64,000 nucleotides of DNA from Metopolophium dirhodum (taxonomy: Eukaryota; Arthropoda; Insecta; Hemiptera; Aphididae). The stretch spans positions 145,038,526-145,102,525 of the forward strand of contig NC_083560.1 of assembly GCF_019925205.1 (NCBI RefSeq). The letters are read 5' to 3'. The notes beneath the pieces were generated by a model. The model searched no databases. It saw only the letters and a program-made list of their open reading frames with translations, and was not told where the DNA came from. Numbering within the stretch: position 1 is the first letter of the stretch; each line of letters opens with the position of its first letter. The translations under genes were made by a program, and so were the position numbers. Of this stretch, positions 23,886-34,324 are shown one piece after another.

Positions 23886-23967
23886 CCCCGCACGTGTTCT
23901 GACGAGTGTCATGGAGAGAGCAGGCAGAAGCGGTTCACGTGTGGGGCCGTCCTGAGGGGACACTTGT
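23886..23967 (+). ncRNA. H-type pseudoknot in the N5 3' untranslated region
   Basis: Stem 1 pairs CCCCGCACGTG (23,886-23,896) with CACGTGTGGGG (23,936-23,946). Relative to N2 one A-U pair has become G-C by changes on both sides, and one pair is a G-U wobble. Stem 2 pairs 23,902-23,910 with 23,959-23,967, again with one G-U. GGCAGAAGCGGT is kept at 23,923-23,934. Confidence 0.7.
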
Positions 23968-24793
23968 GCGTCGGGTACGCGGGCGGCGCTGATGCGAACA
24001 ACAGGGTTCGGACAACCAGAGGCGCCGCGGAGGCCGAAAGCCCGGGTGAGTAGGCCTCGCCTACATCGGGCCCTGTGTCTGGGGCCACAGAAGTATACAG
24101 TCACAGTTTACCCCGCTTGTGGTATGAGGCGACTAAAGGGGTGGGGTTGCGACCTACGCATCGCGGGTGAGCGCCCGCGGTTAAGGCCTACCAAGAGCCT
24201 GCTAAGCCAGCGAATCCTGGGAGACTGGGCGTGCCCTGTCGAACATCCCGCCGATGATGTCCTACCAATTGGGGTGAGATCGGTACCACGGGAAGGGGGG
24301 AGCCCCACTGCCCCGAGTTACGCCCGGGTCAGTGCCCTCCCACTCTAGGCGCATGTAGGCCTGCCGCCGGTCACCCAGTGCCGGTTTGGTTTCGTGGTGG
24401 CTGTATCGGGAGCTACTGCGTGGTTCGTGCCAAGGCTGGCAGGCGAAGGTTTCTAGTGAATGACTGTACAGTCGTGGATGTAAGAGCATCCCCGGCGTTG
24501 CAGTTTCTCCTAGGCACCCAGCTGGTCTACCGCTGGATAAAATCAGCGGAGGTTGCCTGTAACCATAAACGGGATAGGTCACGACCTCACCAGAGGTGGC
24601 ACCCGGTGGCTCCAGACCGGTGCCGTCTGGTACGGGGCTTCGGTTCCGGTGCTGGTGGTCCTTAGACGACACTCCCGTGGCGAGGAGGCCTTGGCGCCCC
24701 CGCACGGGTGATCCTCTATGGCTCGTAACTTGCGCACAGCGCTAATACATGGTCCATAGTTGTAGCCGCAAGGTATCAAACCGTGGATACTCA
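23968..24793 (+). other. N5 3' untranslated region
   Basis: Collinear with the N2 tail. The GTCG hairpin at 24,119-24,133 has one stem mismatch here. It ends in GGATACTCA before TGTCCCCCAA. Confidence 0.6.
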
Positions 24794-24890
24794 TGTCCCC
24801 CAACCCCCGGGGTCAAAGAAGGCCCGTCTTGTCGTGGCGACCCCGCCCGACCGGACAATAATATGTCCGGCGCTAAGGGGCCTTCAACGC

Positions 24891-25497
24891 ATGGACTTTA
24901 TTAGAAGACTGCACGACTGCTGCATACGCCCACTCTTCAGGTGTGGCAAGAGAAACGATTACAGTACGGATTGGGTAATCGAAGTATCGTCAGGGGCATA
25001 TAGTCGCCTAAACGGTAAATGAACTTTCGTGGGCAAGATTTCTACGTTCACTAGACCGTACACTGTAGCCTCTCACTGTAGTAGGTGTCTGCAGACAAAC
25101 CATAGAACGGCAGACTGCATACACTGCGCAAAATCAGGGCATAACAGAAAGGAATACCCCTGTATAATACTTGGTGTCAAGTTATTTTGAATTCCGCAGG
25201 CCAACGGAATCCTTTACCAATGAAATATTGTGGATCCACTCATCTCTCCTAGACAGGACTGTGCTAGGAGTAGACGTTAATGTGTTCTCGCCTAGGTGGC
25301 ATGACCACAGACGAAATGAAAAAGGCAGATTAGTTGAGAGGATGATCAGGCCTAGGTCAACAAACCCGGCAACGAGCACACCTTCCAAGGTGCGAGGGGA
25401 TGCAGCAACGTTGACGTCACTTTGGCTTCCTCAAGCATAACGAACTGCATCAGAGACTGGCAAGTCATCAAAGGGACCACTACCAGTGACCACCTGA
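24891..25497 (+). pseudogene. N6 ORF1/endonuclease remnants left of the insertion
   Basis: 24,891-25,022 is RRM-like (FRCGKRNDYSTDWVIEVSS). The zinc-knuckle remnant CLQTNHRTADC and IHCAKSGHNRK follow after a stop. A deletion then joins to endonuclease sequence SSYFEFRRPTESF and FSPRWHDHRRNEKGRL (25,171-25,340). It ends at TTSDHL. Stops and frameshifts show decay. Confidence 0.7.
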
Positions 25498-25899
25498 TTG
25501 ACGCGGTACGCAGAGGCCACCAGTACAAAGTACAGGTACCGCAGCGACCAGTCTACACTTTTCGTCAACCGCCACTACGGGCTACAGCGCGACAACGCCA
25601 ACTCCCCCACCACGCCACAAAGGCACAAGGTGGGACGGGAAGGCGAGTCGCGTAGAACGAGTACCGGCCGTCGTAAACTAGCCAGTTGGAAAAAAACCCT
25701 GTTCGTTTCCACAGCCTTCCACGCGCCGTGAGCACGTACCACGACCACAAAAATCTAACTATATTTTGTCATAGACAATTCGCCGTCCGTTGTTCTTTTT
25801 TTTATTATAATATATATTTATATATACGTGCATCCCGTACGGGATATAATAAAAGCAAATCTCCACCATCTTAATTGTGTTTATTAACCAGTGTTGAGA

Positions 25900-26035
25900 C
25901 TTATCTAGATAAATTTATCTAGATAAATTATCTAGATAATTATTTAGTTATCTTTTATCTTATCTAGATAAATAGTTGCATTTTATCTAAATAATTATCT
26001 AAGATAAATAATTTATCCATCTAGATAAATTCATA
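25900..26035. repeat. Subterminal TATCTAGATA motif array of the hAT (right array 28,558-28,645)
   Basis: The palindromic motif TATCTAGATA and one-base variants occur about eight times within 135 bp at the left end, and about four times at the right end. Clustered subterminal palindromes are typical transposase-binding sites of hAT elements. Confidence 0.6.
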
Positions 26036-26814
26036 TCTATACAAAAAATTAAAATACTCATTTTGATTGTCAATTTATTTTTATGATAATTACCCAATAC
26101 TTTAAATTTGAATTGTCGAGTCATCTCAGTAAAAAAAAATTATGTTCATAATAATATTGTTTATTAGGTAGGTATTATATTTTATTATTGATATTTTCGT
26201 TAGGGGCCCGGAAACGGTACTTAAATATACCTACATTGCATTGTTATCTTGTATTGGTGACTCGTAAACAGTAAATGATTACTGTCTTATAAGTTATTTT
26301 TAGGAAGAGTAAGAGCTATATACCACCTATTTAATTGTGTTTTCCTAGCCCCGACGAGTATTGTACCGATGCGGGTCAACTGCGGCAACCAACTGCAATG
26401 GGACATGGGTCTTGAATTTTTAATTGGGATTGGGTATGATTAGTATTTTATGTGGGTATGATTAGTATTTTATGTAATCGAAGCCATGTTGATATTATTA
26501 TAAATCTTTACGGACTTTACGTAATTATTATTTTATCAGTAATAAACTAATAACTAATAAGTAAGCACATTACATTATATTTGTAACAGTGTAGGTACAT
26601 TATTTACCCGGAATTCTGCACATTTTGTCATTTATCAAACTTATCCACAACAGTTGGGTTCAAAAATCTATAAATAGTAATTACTGTTATTTAAAAAATT
26701 GATTAGAGTGGATATAGCTTTAAGAGCGCGAACACATTGTCCGATTACACCTGCAGTGGTTATAAATCGTCCGGTTCGATAAATGTATAAATAAAGATAT
26801 AAACTCCACCCCCA

Positions 26815-28050
26815 CAATTGAAAATAATAATCAGGATAGTACTACTAATAGTAACTGGTTTAACGGTACTAGTGATGAATCATCAAGTAGTGAAAAAAGT
26901 GATACTGATGACGAGGTTGATGATACAAGTGCTGAGGTTGAAGTTGTTGATGTAACAAAATTAATTTCCAATTTTATACCGTCTAATTCAATCGATTTTG
27001 AAGATGACTTAACTTTGCCAAACCATTTGACCTGCTCTGCTCATACATTAAGTTTAATCGCTACTACTGATGTGGCAAAAATTGCAGACAAGTCATATAA
27101 TAATATCTCCAAGGCTATATTTGCAAAATTAAATTTATTTTGGAACCTCTTAAGTAGAAGCTCAGTTGCGTCGGATAAAGTATATGAGATATGCCATTGT
27201 AAGTTCCCCGTACCAATTATAACTAGGTGGAACTCAATGTTCCATGCAGTCAGAAAAGTTGTGGCTAATAAGGAAAAATTGGGTGTTGCCTTTGATAACC
27301 TAAAATTAAAAAAAATCAAAACTTTGGAGTGGAGTTTTCTTGAGGAATATTGTTCTGTTATGGAGCCTCTAGCCACATCACTTGATCTGTTACAAGGTGA
27401 AAAAACATATTTTTTAGGGTATGTTGCACCCACTATAATTGCTTTAAGATTGAAATTAATTCAAGCAACGCATATAGTTTATTGCAAGCCATTAGCATTT
27501 TCAATTGTTCTTAGTCTTGAAAAAAGATTCAATTATTTGTTTGATATAGAGCTTTCTAAAAGCAAACCATTTATTTTATCGGCTATTAGTCTCCCAAAAT
27601 TCAAACTCGGGTGGGTACCAGCAAGGCATTTAGAAATGTGCAAAAAATTATTTTTGTCAGAATGTAATGTATTAAATATAACTGAAAATAATTTTGATAT
27701 GAGTAATGAATCTGATGATAGTGATTGTAGTGACCATGAGTTTTATGACATTCTTAGTGGAGATGGCTCTGTTCAAGATGTTAGACCTTTAAAATTAAAA
27801 AGTAATGCTAAAAGTACAAATCTAGCAAGTGTACAAGCGCTTTCTTATTTTGATACAAGAAAAAAGATTTAAATATTTTAGATATGTTACCCATTGTTAA
27901 AAAAGTTTTCTTCAAATACAATACAACCCTACCATCATCCGCACCGGTAGAAAGATGGTTTAGCAGCGGTTCTTAAATATTGACTCCAAGAAGAAACCGT
28001 CTTACTGACAAAACATTTGAAATGTTGTTGTGTTGTAGGTGTTTGAATAA
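26815..28050 (+). pseudogene. hAT transposase, N-terminus missing, C-terminus broken
   Basis: The frame is open from about 26,815 to 27,872. An acidic stretch is followed by LPNHLTCSAHTLSLIATTDV, TRWNSMFHAV and WSFLEEYCSVMEPLA, which are conserved hAT segments. After a stop at 27,870 a second piece holds the dimerisation motif SSAPVERWFSSGS, then TAA, then LTPRRNRLTDKTFEM. The BED finger and first catalytic Asp are absent. The transposase would cut and paste the element. This copy cannot. Confidence 0.8.
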
Positions 28051-28756
28051 ATAATATATTGATGTAATAAAATATAGTATATTAATCTTTGTTGTATCTT
28101 TAATGTTATTAATATTATATTTATAATTTTATTATATAATTATATCATTATGTCATGAGCATAACATAAAATAAATATTCTTTTATTTATTGTATAGTAA
28201 ATACTTATGCAATGTACATAGTATGCATGGTATTAGTACCTAACCTAACCTGGTAACAATAACTTTTTATTTATTAAAAAAATGTATATATATACTAAAA
28301 CTATTGTGAATGTTTATACTAATTAAATTTAACAGTGACGAGTCGTGTAAAAAAGGTAGTTTTTTCTTGATATTTATACTTAATATTAAAAATGTTTTTT
28401 CAGTTATACCTTAGTTATTGATTAATATATAATGTCTACTGCTAACATTAATTTAAACATGTAGCTGGTGTTTATATAATATTGAAGTACTTAGTAGTAT
28501 CAAAGGTGTAGTCTTAAAATGTTTTTGATTTCAATATGTTAAAAAAAATTATCTTTTTTTTATCTAGATAAAAATGTATTTATCTTTTATCTTTATCTAG
28601 ATACATTTTTGTCCTGTTATCTTTATCTTTATCTAGATAAAAAAGTACTTATCTAATCCCAACACTGTTATTAACCGAACGAGTGTACCATCCACACACA
28701 CAACCAACGACCGGCTCACCGCGGATCACCCGCCACCACCGTCGTAGCCGCGTCAA

Positions 28757-31013
28757 GATCATCTCCTTTACCATCACGGACCAGGTCGATGAACTACAAA
28801 TCTCTCCGAATGTCAGATACTTAGATAATAAGATCAACAAGCAGCAATTCATTTGAAGCAGTCAACAATGCGCTTGAAACGACACGATGCGACGGCTCCA
28901 TCAACGGTTCAGCGGAACATATCTCGCAAAGCTTAAAAGCGGCCTGCGAACAGCTTTTACCGAAGTCCTCTGCAAATAAAGCCAACCGTCCCCCATGCTG
29001 ATGTCACTAATTAACGTCGCGAACTCAAAGACGCACATAGATCTATGCTCCGGCTAAATACTCTGGAATCCAGAGAGTCTTTCAGGTTGGCGAGAAACAA
29101 GCACGTGAACACTATACAAAAAGCCAAGAAATTGATATGGCAGAAATTCGCTGATGAACCCCTCCTAACGGGTAAAACATGAGGTAAACTTACGAAGTGG
29201 CTCATAAAGAGAATGAGTGAGCAAGCGATCCCGTCAGTTCTGCGGAAGCGTGATGGCTCCTACACGTCCAGAACCAGCGACACTATCAGCTACATGTTGG
29301 ATGAGTTGATCCCAACATCCGTACTAGACCAGAGAATTCAGTCCGTGAATCAGATAGGTTCCGACTCACCACAGATCACGTCCGATGAGCTGACTACAAT
29401 CGTCAAGAAGCAAAGGAACAGCGCTCCGGGGGTAGGTGGTCTGTCGGTGAAAATAATCAAAGCGGCCTGGCCAGCACTGTGCAATAACATGCTGCGCCTA
29501 GTCAACAAATGCTTAAGGTCTGCAACGTTCCCGGACCCGTGGAAGGACGCTAGGATAGTCGTACTCCTCAAGAGCAAGGATAAAGACCGGATAAAAGAAG
29601 GTTTTAGACCGAGAAAATCCACATCAACTGCCTTAGACGAGGTTAAGGAGTGGATAAGTCAAAATGGACGTCACGTACTTGGTGGCTTCTTAGACATAAG
29701 CGGCGCATTCGATAACGTTCGTTGGCCCATGTTAATTGAGGATATGCGCTCACTTCGGTGTAGTCCAACTGTCATATCCATCGCTATGAGCTATCTAACC
29801 GACAGATCAGCTACATATAGAGTTGGTGGTTCAGAGCGAACTGTCAAACTCACCAGAGGCTGCCCAAAGGCTCTAAGTTTGGCCCGAGGCTCTGGAATAT
29901 TACGATGGACCCACTTTTCAAAGATGTTTACCCAGACGACACAAAACTAGTGGCATACGCCGATGACATAGCCCTTCTGGTGGTGGGCAACACTAGGCAA
30001 GATGTCATCAGGAAGACTGAGTCGGCCCTAGAAACGATCGCAGCCTGGTCTAATCGCAGAGGATTGAACTTCTCGAAAGAAAAGTCGGTGATGGTCCCAC
30101 TTAAGAGTGTTCTCGTCCCGGGTTTTACTGCGTCCTTCGACGGCGGACGCACAAGATCAGTGCCGGAGACTAAGTACCTCGGTCTACACCTCAGCGAAGG
30201 TTTCAACTTCCACAGCCACGCAATGAAGCTCCTAGAATCCAGTACGGATGTCTTCTCCCGGCTCAAGTCCGTAAGGAAATCAAAATGGGGCGCATCAGCA
30301 GCACTTTCACTTCTTATTTACATCCCGAGAATACTTTATGGATCAAAGATTTGGTACCCGTCCGTACCAAGTGCAAACACCAGGAATAAGATGAAGTCCG
30401 CACAGAGAAGGGTGCTCCACGCTGTCACCGGGGCTTACAACACGGTGTCAACGAGGGCCCTCCAAGTCCTCGCGGGCACACCACCGATATTCTTGCACAT
30501 AGAATCTGCGATTAGATTAAACAACGGCATGCCAAAATCAGACTCTGAATCAATTCTAATAGAGCAATGGCAAGGTCTCTGGGATGGCTCCACCAAGGGA
30601 CGATGGACCCATGAGTTCCTGCCAGACATCAGAACCAGGATACAGACTCCAATCACCTTTGACCACTACACAGCCCAGTTAGTCACCGGTCACGAAGATT
30701 TCAACGGAAAACTTAACTATTTCAATCTCGCCGACTCACCACATCGCAGCTGCGGCCACATTGATGAAACAGCTGAACACAAGCTGTACGCATGCCCGAA
30801 ATTTGATGACCTCCATCAAGACTCCAGTCTTCACTCCAAAGATACGGGGTGGTGTGGCCGTGCGAATGCTCAGCCTTTGCTACTTCCAGGTCATCGTGGT
30901 CGGCCCTAGAAAAAATCGCAAGAGAGGCGCTTATCAGAAAAGAAAACATCCGGCTCGAAGAGAGAATTCAGCTTCGGGAGGAAGCAGAACAGGACGCCCA
31001 ACTCATCATGTAG
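28757..31013 (+). pseudogene. N6 ORF2 remnants right of the insertion
   Basis: The endonuclease end (IISFTITDQVDELQI) is followed by a linker with stops. 29,213-29,950 holds APGVGGLSVKII and WPALCNNMLRLVNKCLR. A deletion after KSKDKDRIKEGFRP removes part of the fingers. DISGAFDNVRW follows. A frameshift leads into 29,905-30,909 with AYADDIALLVVGN, the thumb and SCGHIDETAEHKLYAC. The charged tail REEAEQDAQLIM ends at 31,013 after a further frameshift. Confidence 0.75.
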
Positions 31014-31269
31014 GACTACATCGTCCTACGTCAGCACAAGGCCCAGCTTCGGCTGGGAAGGGCCCGACGACCCCATGCTGCCTGAGTCAATCACCGACCG
31101 GGGTAGGGGTCGTCACAGATTTAAATATCAGTCACGACCAGAAACCCGTACAGCGGGACCGGGGACCCCCACTGCCGCAAGGTTAGTACCCGGTGCTGAG
31201 GCCCAACAACATCACGGGCCTCTGGAGTTGGACTCACTGGGGCTGTGGTTTGCGCTAGTTATGACCACT
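31014..31269 (+). other. N6 3' untranslated region
   Basis: About 250 bp matched by N4 (22,271-22,513), ending in ATGACCACTA. Confidence 0.65.
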
Positions 31270-32192
31270 AGCCTAAGGCTAAGGCCCTCGTCCCACTAGG
31301 GCGACGCAACGCAACGCGATTATAAATAAATATCGTGCGATAATCGTTTGTTTAATAAAACACGGGTTAAGATATCGGAGACATCCCACCGACGCGATGC
31401 GACGTGACTGCGACGCGACACGAAAGCAACTAATCACGCGCGACTAGTGCTGTCAGTCGCTTGATAAAAGTTGCCTAGTCAACCACTTGACTTTTGTAAT
31501 ATCATAATTAATTATATTATTATTTGGCAAATATCACTGACGATATGGCAAAAACAAAAGAAGAAAACTTAACTATAAAACTAGTTGAAGCTGTAGAGCA
31601 ATATCCATGCTTATATAACTTCAAAATACCTGAATACGCTAGAAGGGACATTACAGAAAAGGGCCTGGTCAAAGGTAGCAGAAGAAGTCAAACAGACAGG
31701 TAATAATATTTGTATTTTATTTTTATAATTATAAGATATAAGATATATAGTAAAAAATTAGATTATAAATTGTATTATATTATTTATTTTATTACATTAT
31801 TTTAAAAGTATATATTAGTAAATCATTATAGATATGAACAATTATAGTAATTACATTTTACTCACTTCAAACGAAATAATAATATAACGGAGATAGGTAA
31901 TAATGTATACTTATTAATATTTAGGTAATCCGTTAATGTATTATTGTTTATTTTCTATTTGAAATTCTATTAATAAAATATCCATGTGTAACACTGTAAT
32001 AGAAAAATCTATAAATAATTATAACGACTCATATAGACTTTATTTAATTATTATTAAATATTATTTTTTAAACATTAGGTTATGAATATTAGATATTATC
32101 ATTTTATCAATTTATATATATAGTAATGTTAAAAATATATATATTATAACTATAATATTATAATATTATAGCTATACACAGTTATTCCACTG

Positions 32193-33095
32193 CTATGGCA
32201 GTGATGCATAAGGTTTAACAAAATATGAAGACAAATATTCTCTGAGATCACTCGCCGTTTGTGTCCTCGGCAACTCATTTTGATCTTGGCTATCCCTGAT
32301 AAACTCGTTGGGTACTTGGAAGTCTTCTGGATTATTTATATCAAAATCAATGGAAGGTATATACTGCCGACCTTCCCTTTTACGTATGAAATTGTGGAGG
32401 ATACATACTGATCGTATTATATTGTTTACGGTAGTTTCGTTAGTGCATCGTATTGGTGACATCAATACTTGAAATTTTTGTGACATCATGCCAAACGAAC
32501 ACTCGACAGTTTTTCTACCTCTACTGAGTCTGTAGTTAAATATTCGTATTTTATTTGTTAATGTTCTCCGTGGGTTTGGTCTCATTAAATTTTTTTTCAA
32601 AGAAAACGCTTCGTCGGCTACGAATTTTGGCAAATTCAAACCATCTCTTTCAAGCCAATGACCCATTCTTGATGCTCGAAAAATACCACCATCACTATTT
32701 CTACCTGCGAAACCAGTTTCTATCATGATGATGTTTCCATCAGCATCACTGCAGGCCATTAAAACAATTGAATGGTATGTCTTATAATTGAAATTAGTCG
32801 ACCCTGTATTTGGAACTTTTTGTATTCTTATGTGTTTTCCATCTATAGGTCCTACACAATTTGGTAAATTCCATAATCTGTAATACTGATTAGCTATACT
32901 CATCCATTTTTCTTGAGTTGGTATTGGCATGTATTCGTTAACTAAACATTCCCATATTTTTTTTGTAGTTTCCGAAATGATTTGATTTATTGTGTTAGCA
33001 CCTCGAGCAAAATAAAATGCTAGGCTGGAATAAGTAGATCCTGTTGCCAGGTACCTAATGTAAACAAAGTTTTCATTGATTTTTAGTTTATACAT
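32193..33095 (-). CDS. PIF/Harbinger DDE nuclease (N-terminus incomplete)
   Basis: A 300-residue open frame holds the C-terminal three quarters of a Harbinger nuclease. Visible segments are NCVGPIDGKHIRI (first catalytic Asp), LPKFVADEAFSLKKN (second Asp) and RKTVECSFGMMSQKF (Glu), then a VNNIIRSVCILHNFIR segment. Family members are usually about 350-420 residues, so an upstream exon or lost start is likely. The ATG at 33,095 may not be the true start. The gene lies wholly inside the 1.45-kb intron of the plus-strand MADF/BESS gene. The frame has no stop, in contrast to its partner. Confidence 0.75.
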   Translation of the reverse strand: MYKLKINENFVYIRYLATGSTYSSLAFYFARGANTINQIISETTKKIWECLVNEYMPIPTQEKWMSIANQYYRLWNLPNCVGPIDGKHIRIQKVPNTGSTNFNYKTYHSIVLMACSDADGNIIMIETGFAGRNSDGGIFRASRMGHWLERDGLNLPKFVADEAFSLKKNLMRPNPRRTLTNKIRIFNYRLSRGRKTVECSFGMMSQKFQVLMSPIRCTNETTVNNIIRSVCILHNFIRKREGRQYIPSIDFDINNPEDFQVPNEFIRDSQDQNELPRTQTASDLREYLSSYFVKPYASLP

Positions 33096-33334
33096 TTCCT
33101 CTTGAAGTATAAAAGTAAATAATTAATGTTTTATTTTTTATTTTTTAGTTACATTTTGTAAAGAAAAATGGAAAAACCTAAGAACTGTCTTTGTCAGAAC
33201 TAATAAATCAGCACCTAGTGGATCTGCTAGAAAATCAAAGAGGCCGTACTATTTAAATAAAGATTTGCAATTTCTTTTACCATATGTAAAACCTAGCACT
33301 GATTTCTACTTCAGGAAATCTTCTTATTCCTACC

Positions 33335-33872
33335 TGTTACGTACCCACGTATTAATTAATCATATATTAACTATGTACAGCGCGCCGCACGTTTCTAATA
33401 ATATTTGACACTATAACTAATAAGGCAATTAGTATAGTATAATATGCGGAGGTCGTTGCAAAATCGTAGAGAAAACAATTAAACTATAGAAGGTGCCGTC
33501 ACATACGTATCTTTCCTGGAAAGCCAACGCCCATACGCAGAATATGAGTCGACCAGCATACCAAATACGAGACCTGAACTCTGTCTCATGACCGAGCTTG
33601 GCCACTACTACAACCACCCACTCCAAAGGACACAATCATATATATAGAAGCCCAGGACAAGAGCTCTTCAGACGGTTAGGGACATTCAGAGTCAGGTCGT
33701 AACACCACTCACAGTTTATATTCTATCTTAAAGAGTCGTAACACCACTCTTTTACACTATATATTATAACATTGTATTTTTGTACTACGTTAATAAACAT
33801 TCATCATACCTAGTACATCACGTATTTCATTACTGCGTTGATGTATATATCGATGTCGGTTGGGACGTAACA
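33335..33872 (+). mobile_element. Solo LTR, 538 bp
   Basis: It begins TGTTACGT and ends ACGTAACA, flanked by TACC at 33,331-33,334 and 33,873-33,876. It has a TATATATAG box near 33,640 and AATAAA near 33,793. No internal retrotransposon genes exist, so it is a recombination product. The class (Ty3 or Bel/Pao) cannot be settled from the LTR alone. Confidence 0.75.
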
Positions 33873-34324
33873 TACCCCAGATCACGACATTTTATTAGAA
33901 AATAATGAACAAAGCGACACTGAAGACCAAGATGAAGATCTCGTTCAACAAGAAAAATACTTTAGTGACAAAATCACAAGTAAAAACCATGAAGTTCGTA
34001 GTCCTGAAGAACAAACAAAATGTACCAAGAAACGAAAGAGTGAACTTAGTCAAGCTGACCAAAGTTTTATTGATTTTGTGAAAAAGAAGAAAACCAAAAT
34101 GTGTGGAGAAGATCCTAGAAGAATGTACCTTCTTAGTTTATTACCTGATATTAACGCCATGACCGATAAACAGATGAGAATGTTTAAAAAAAAAGTATCA
34201 GATGTGATTGATGACATTTTAAATGAAAATCCGACACCTCAAAATCAAACACCGACTTCAAACACTTCAATTACGTCTCGTCCTCAGACTGCATTTTCTA
34301 ATTACTCCAGTCCGTCATTATATA

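Larger units (their letters stand above)
22514..24793 (+). mobile_element. LINE copy N5, R1-like, strongly 5'-truncated
   Basis: It begins in the reverse transcriptase directly after the 3' end of N4 and runs through the complete 3' untranslated region to GGATACTCA. Same family as N2 and N3. Confidence 0.75.
25889..28667 (+). mobile_element. hAT transposon, 2.78 kb
   Basis: Termini are CAGTGTTGAGA at 25,889 and, on the other strand, CAGTGTTGGGA at 28,667. The 8-bp target duplication TTATTAAC lies at 25,881-25,888 and 28,668-28,675. CAGTG-type ends with 8-bp duplication are characteristic of hAT elements. A transposase fragment lies inside. Confidence 0.85.
25498..28756. mobile_element. Small GC-rich element with TTGACGCGG termini, host of a hAT insertion
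   Basis: The DNA that interrupts N6 begins TTGACGCGG at 25,498-25,506 and ends CCGCGTCAA at 28,748-28,756, a perfect 9-bp inverted repeat extending imperfectly inward. Without the hAT element it is about 470 bp, GC-rich at the ends, with no convincing coding content. A GA doublet flanks both sides. I cannot name its superfamily. It could be a non-autonomous DNA transposon. Confidence 0.5.
24804..31269 (+). mobile_element. LINE copy N6, second R1-like family, split by a nested insertion
   Basis: The left part (24,804-25,497) and the right part (28,757-31,269) are collinear with N4. The left part stops in the endonuclease motif TSDHL and the right part resumes with IISF, so 25,498-28,756 is an insertion. 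The leader resembles the start of N1. The 3' end is ATGACCACTA. Confidence 0.75.

Noticed and set aside
1..31270. R1 elements in their 28S rDNA target or TRAS-type elements in telomeric repeats
   Set aside because: No ribosomal sequence and no TTAGG arrays flank any copy.
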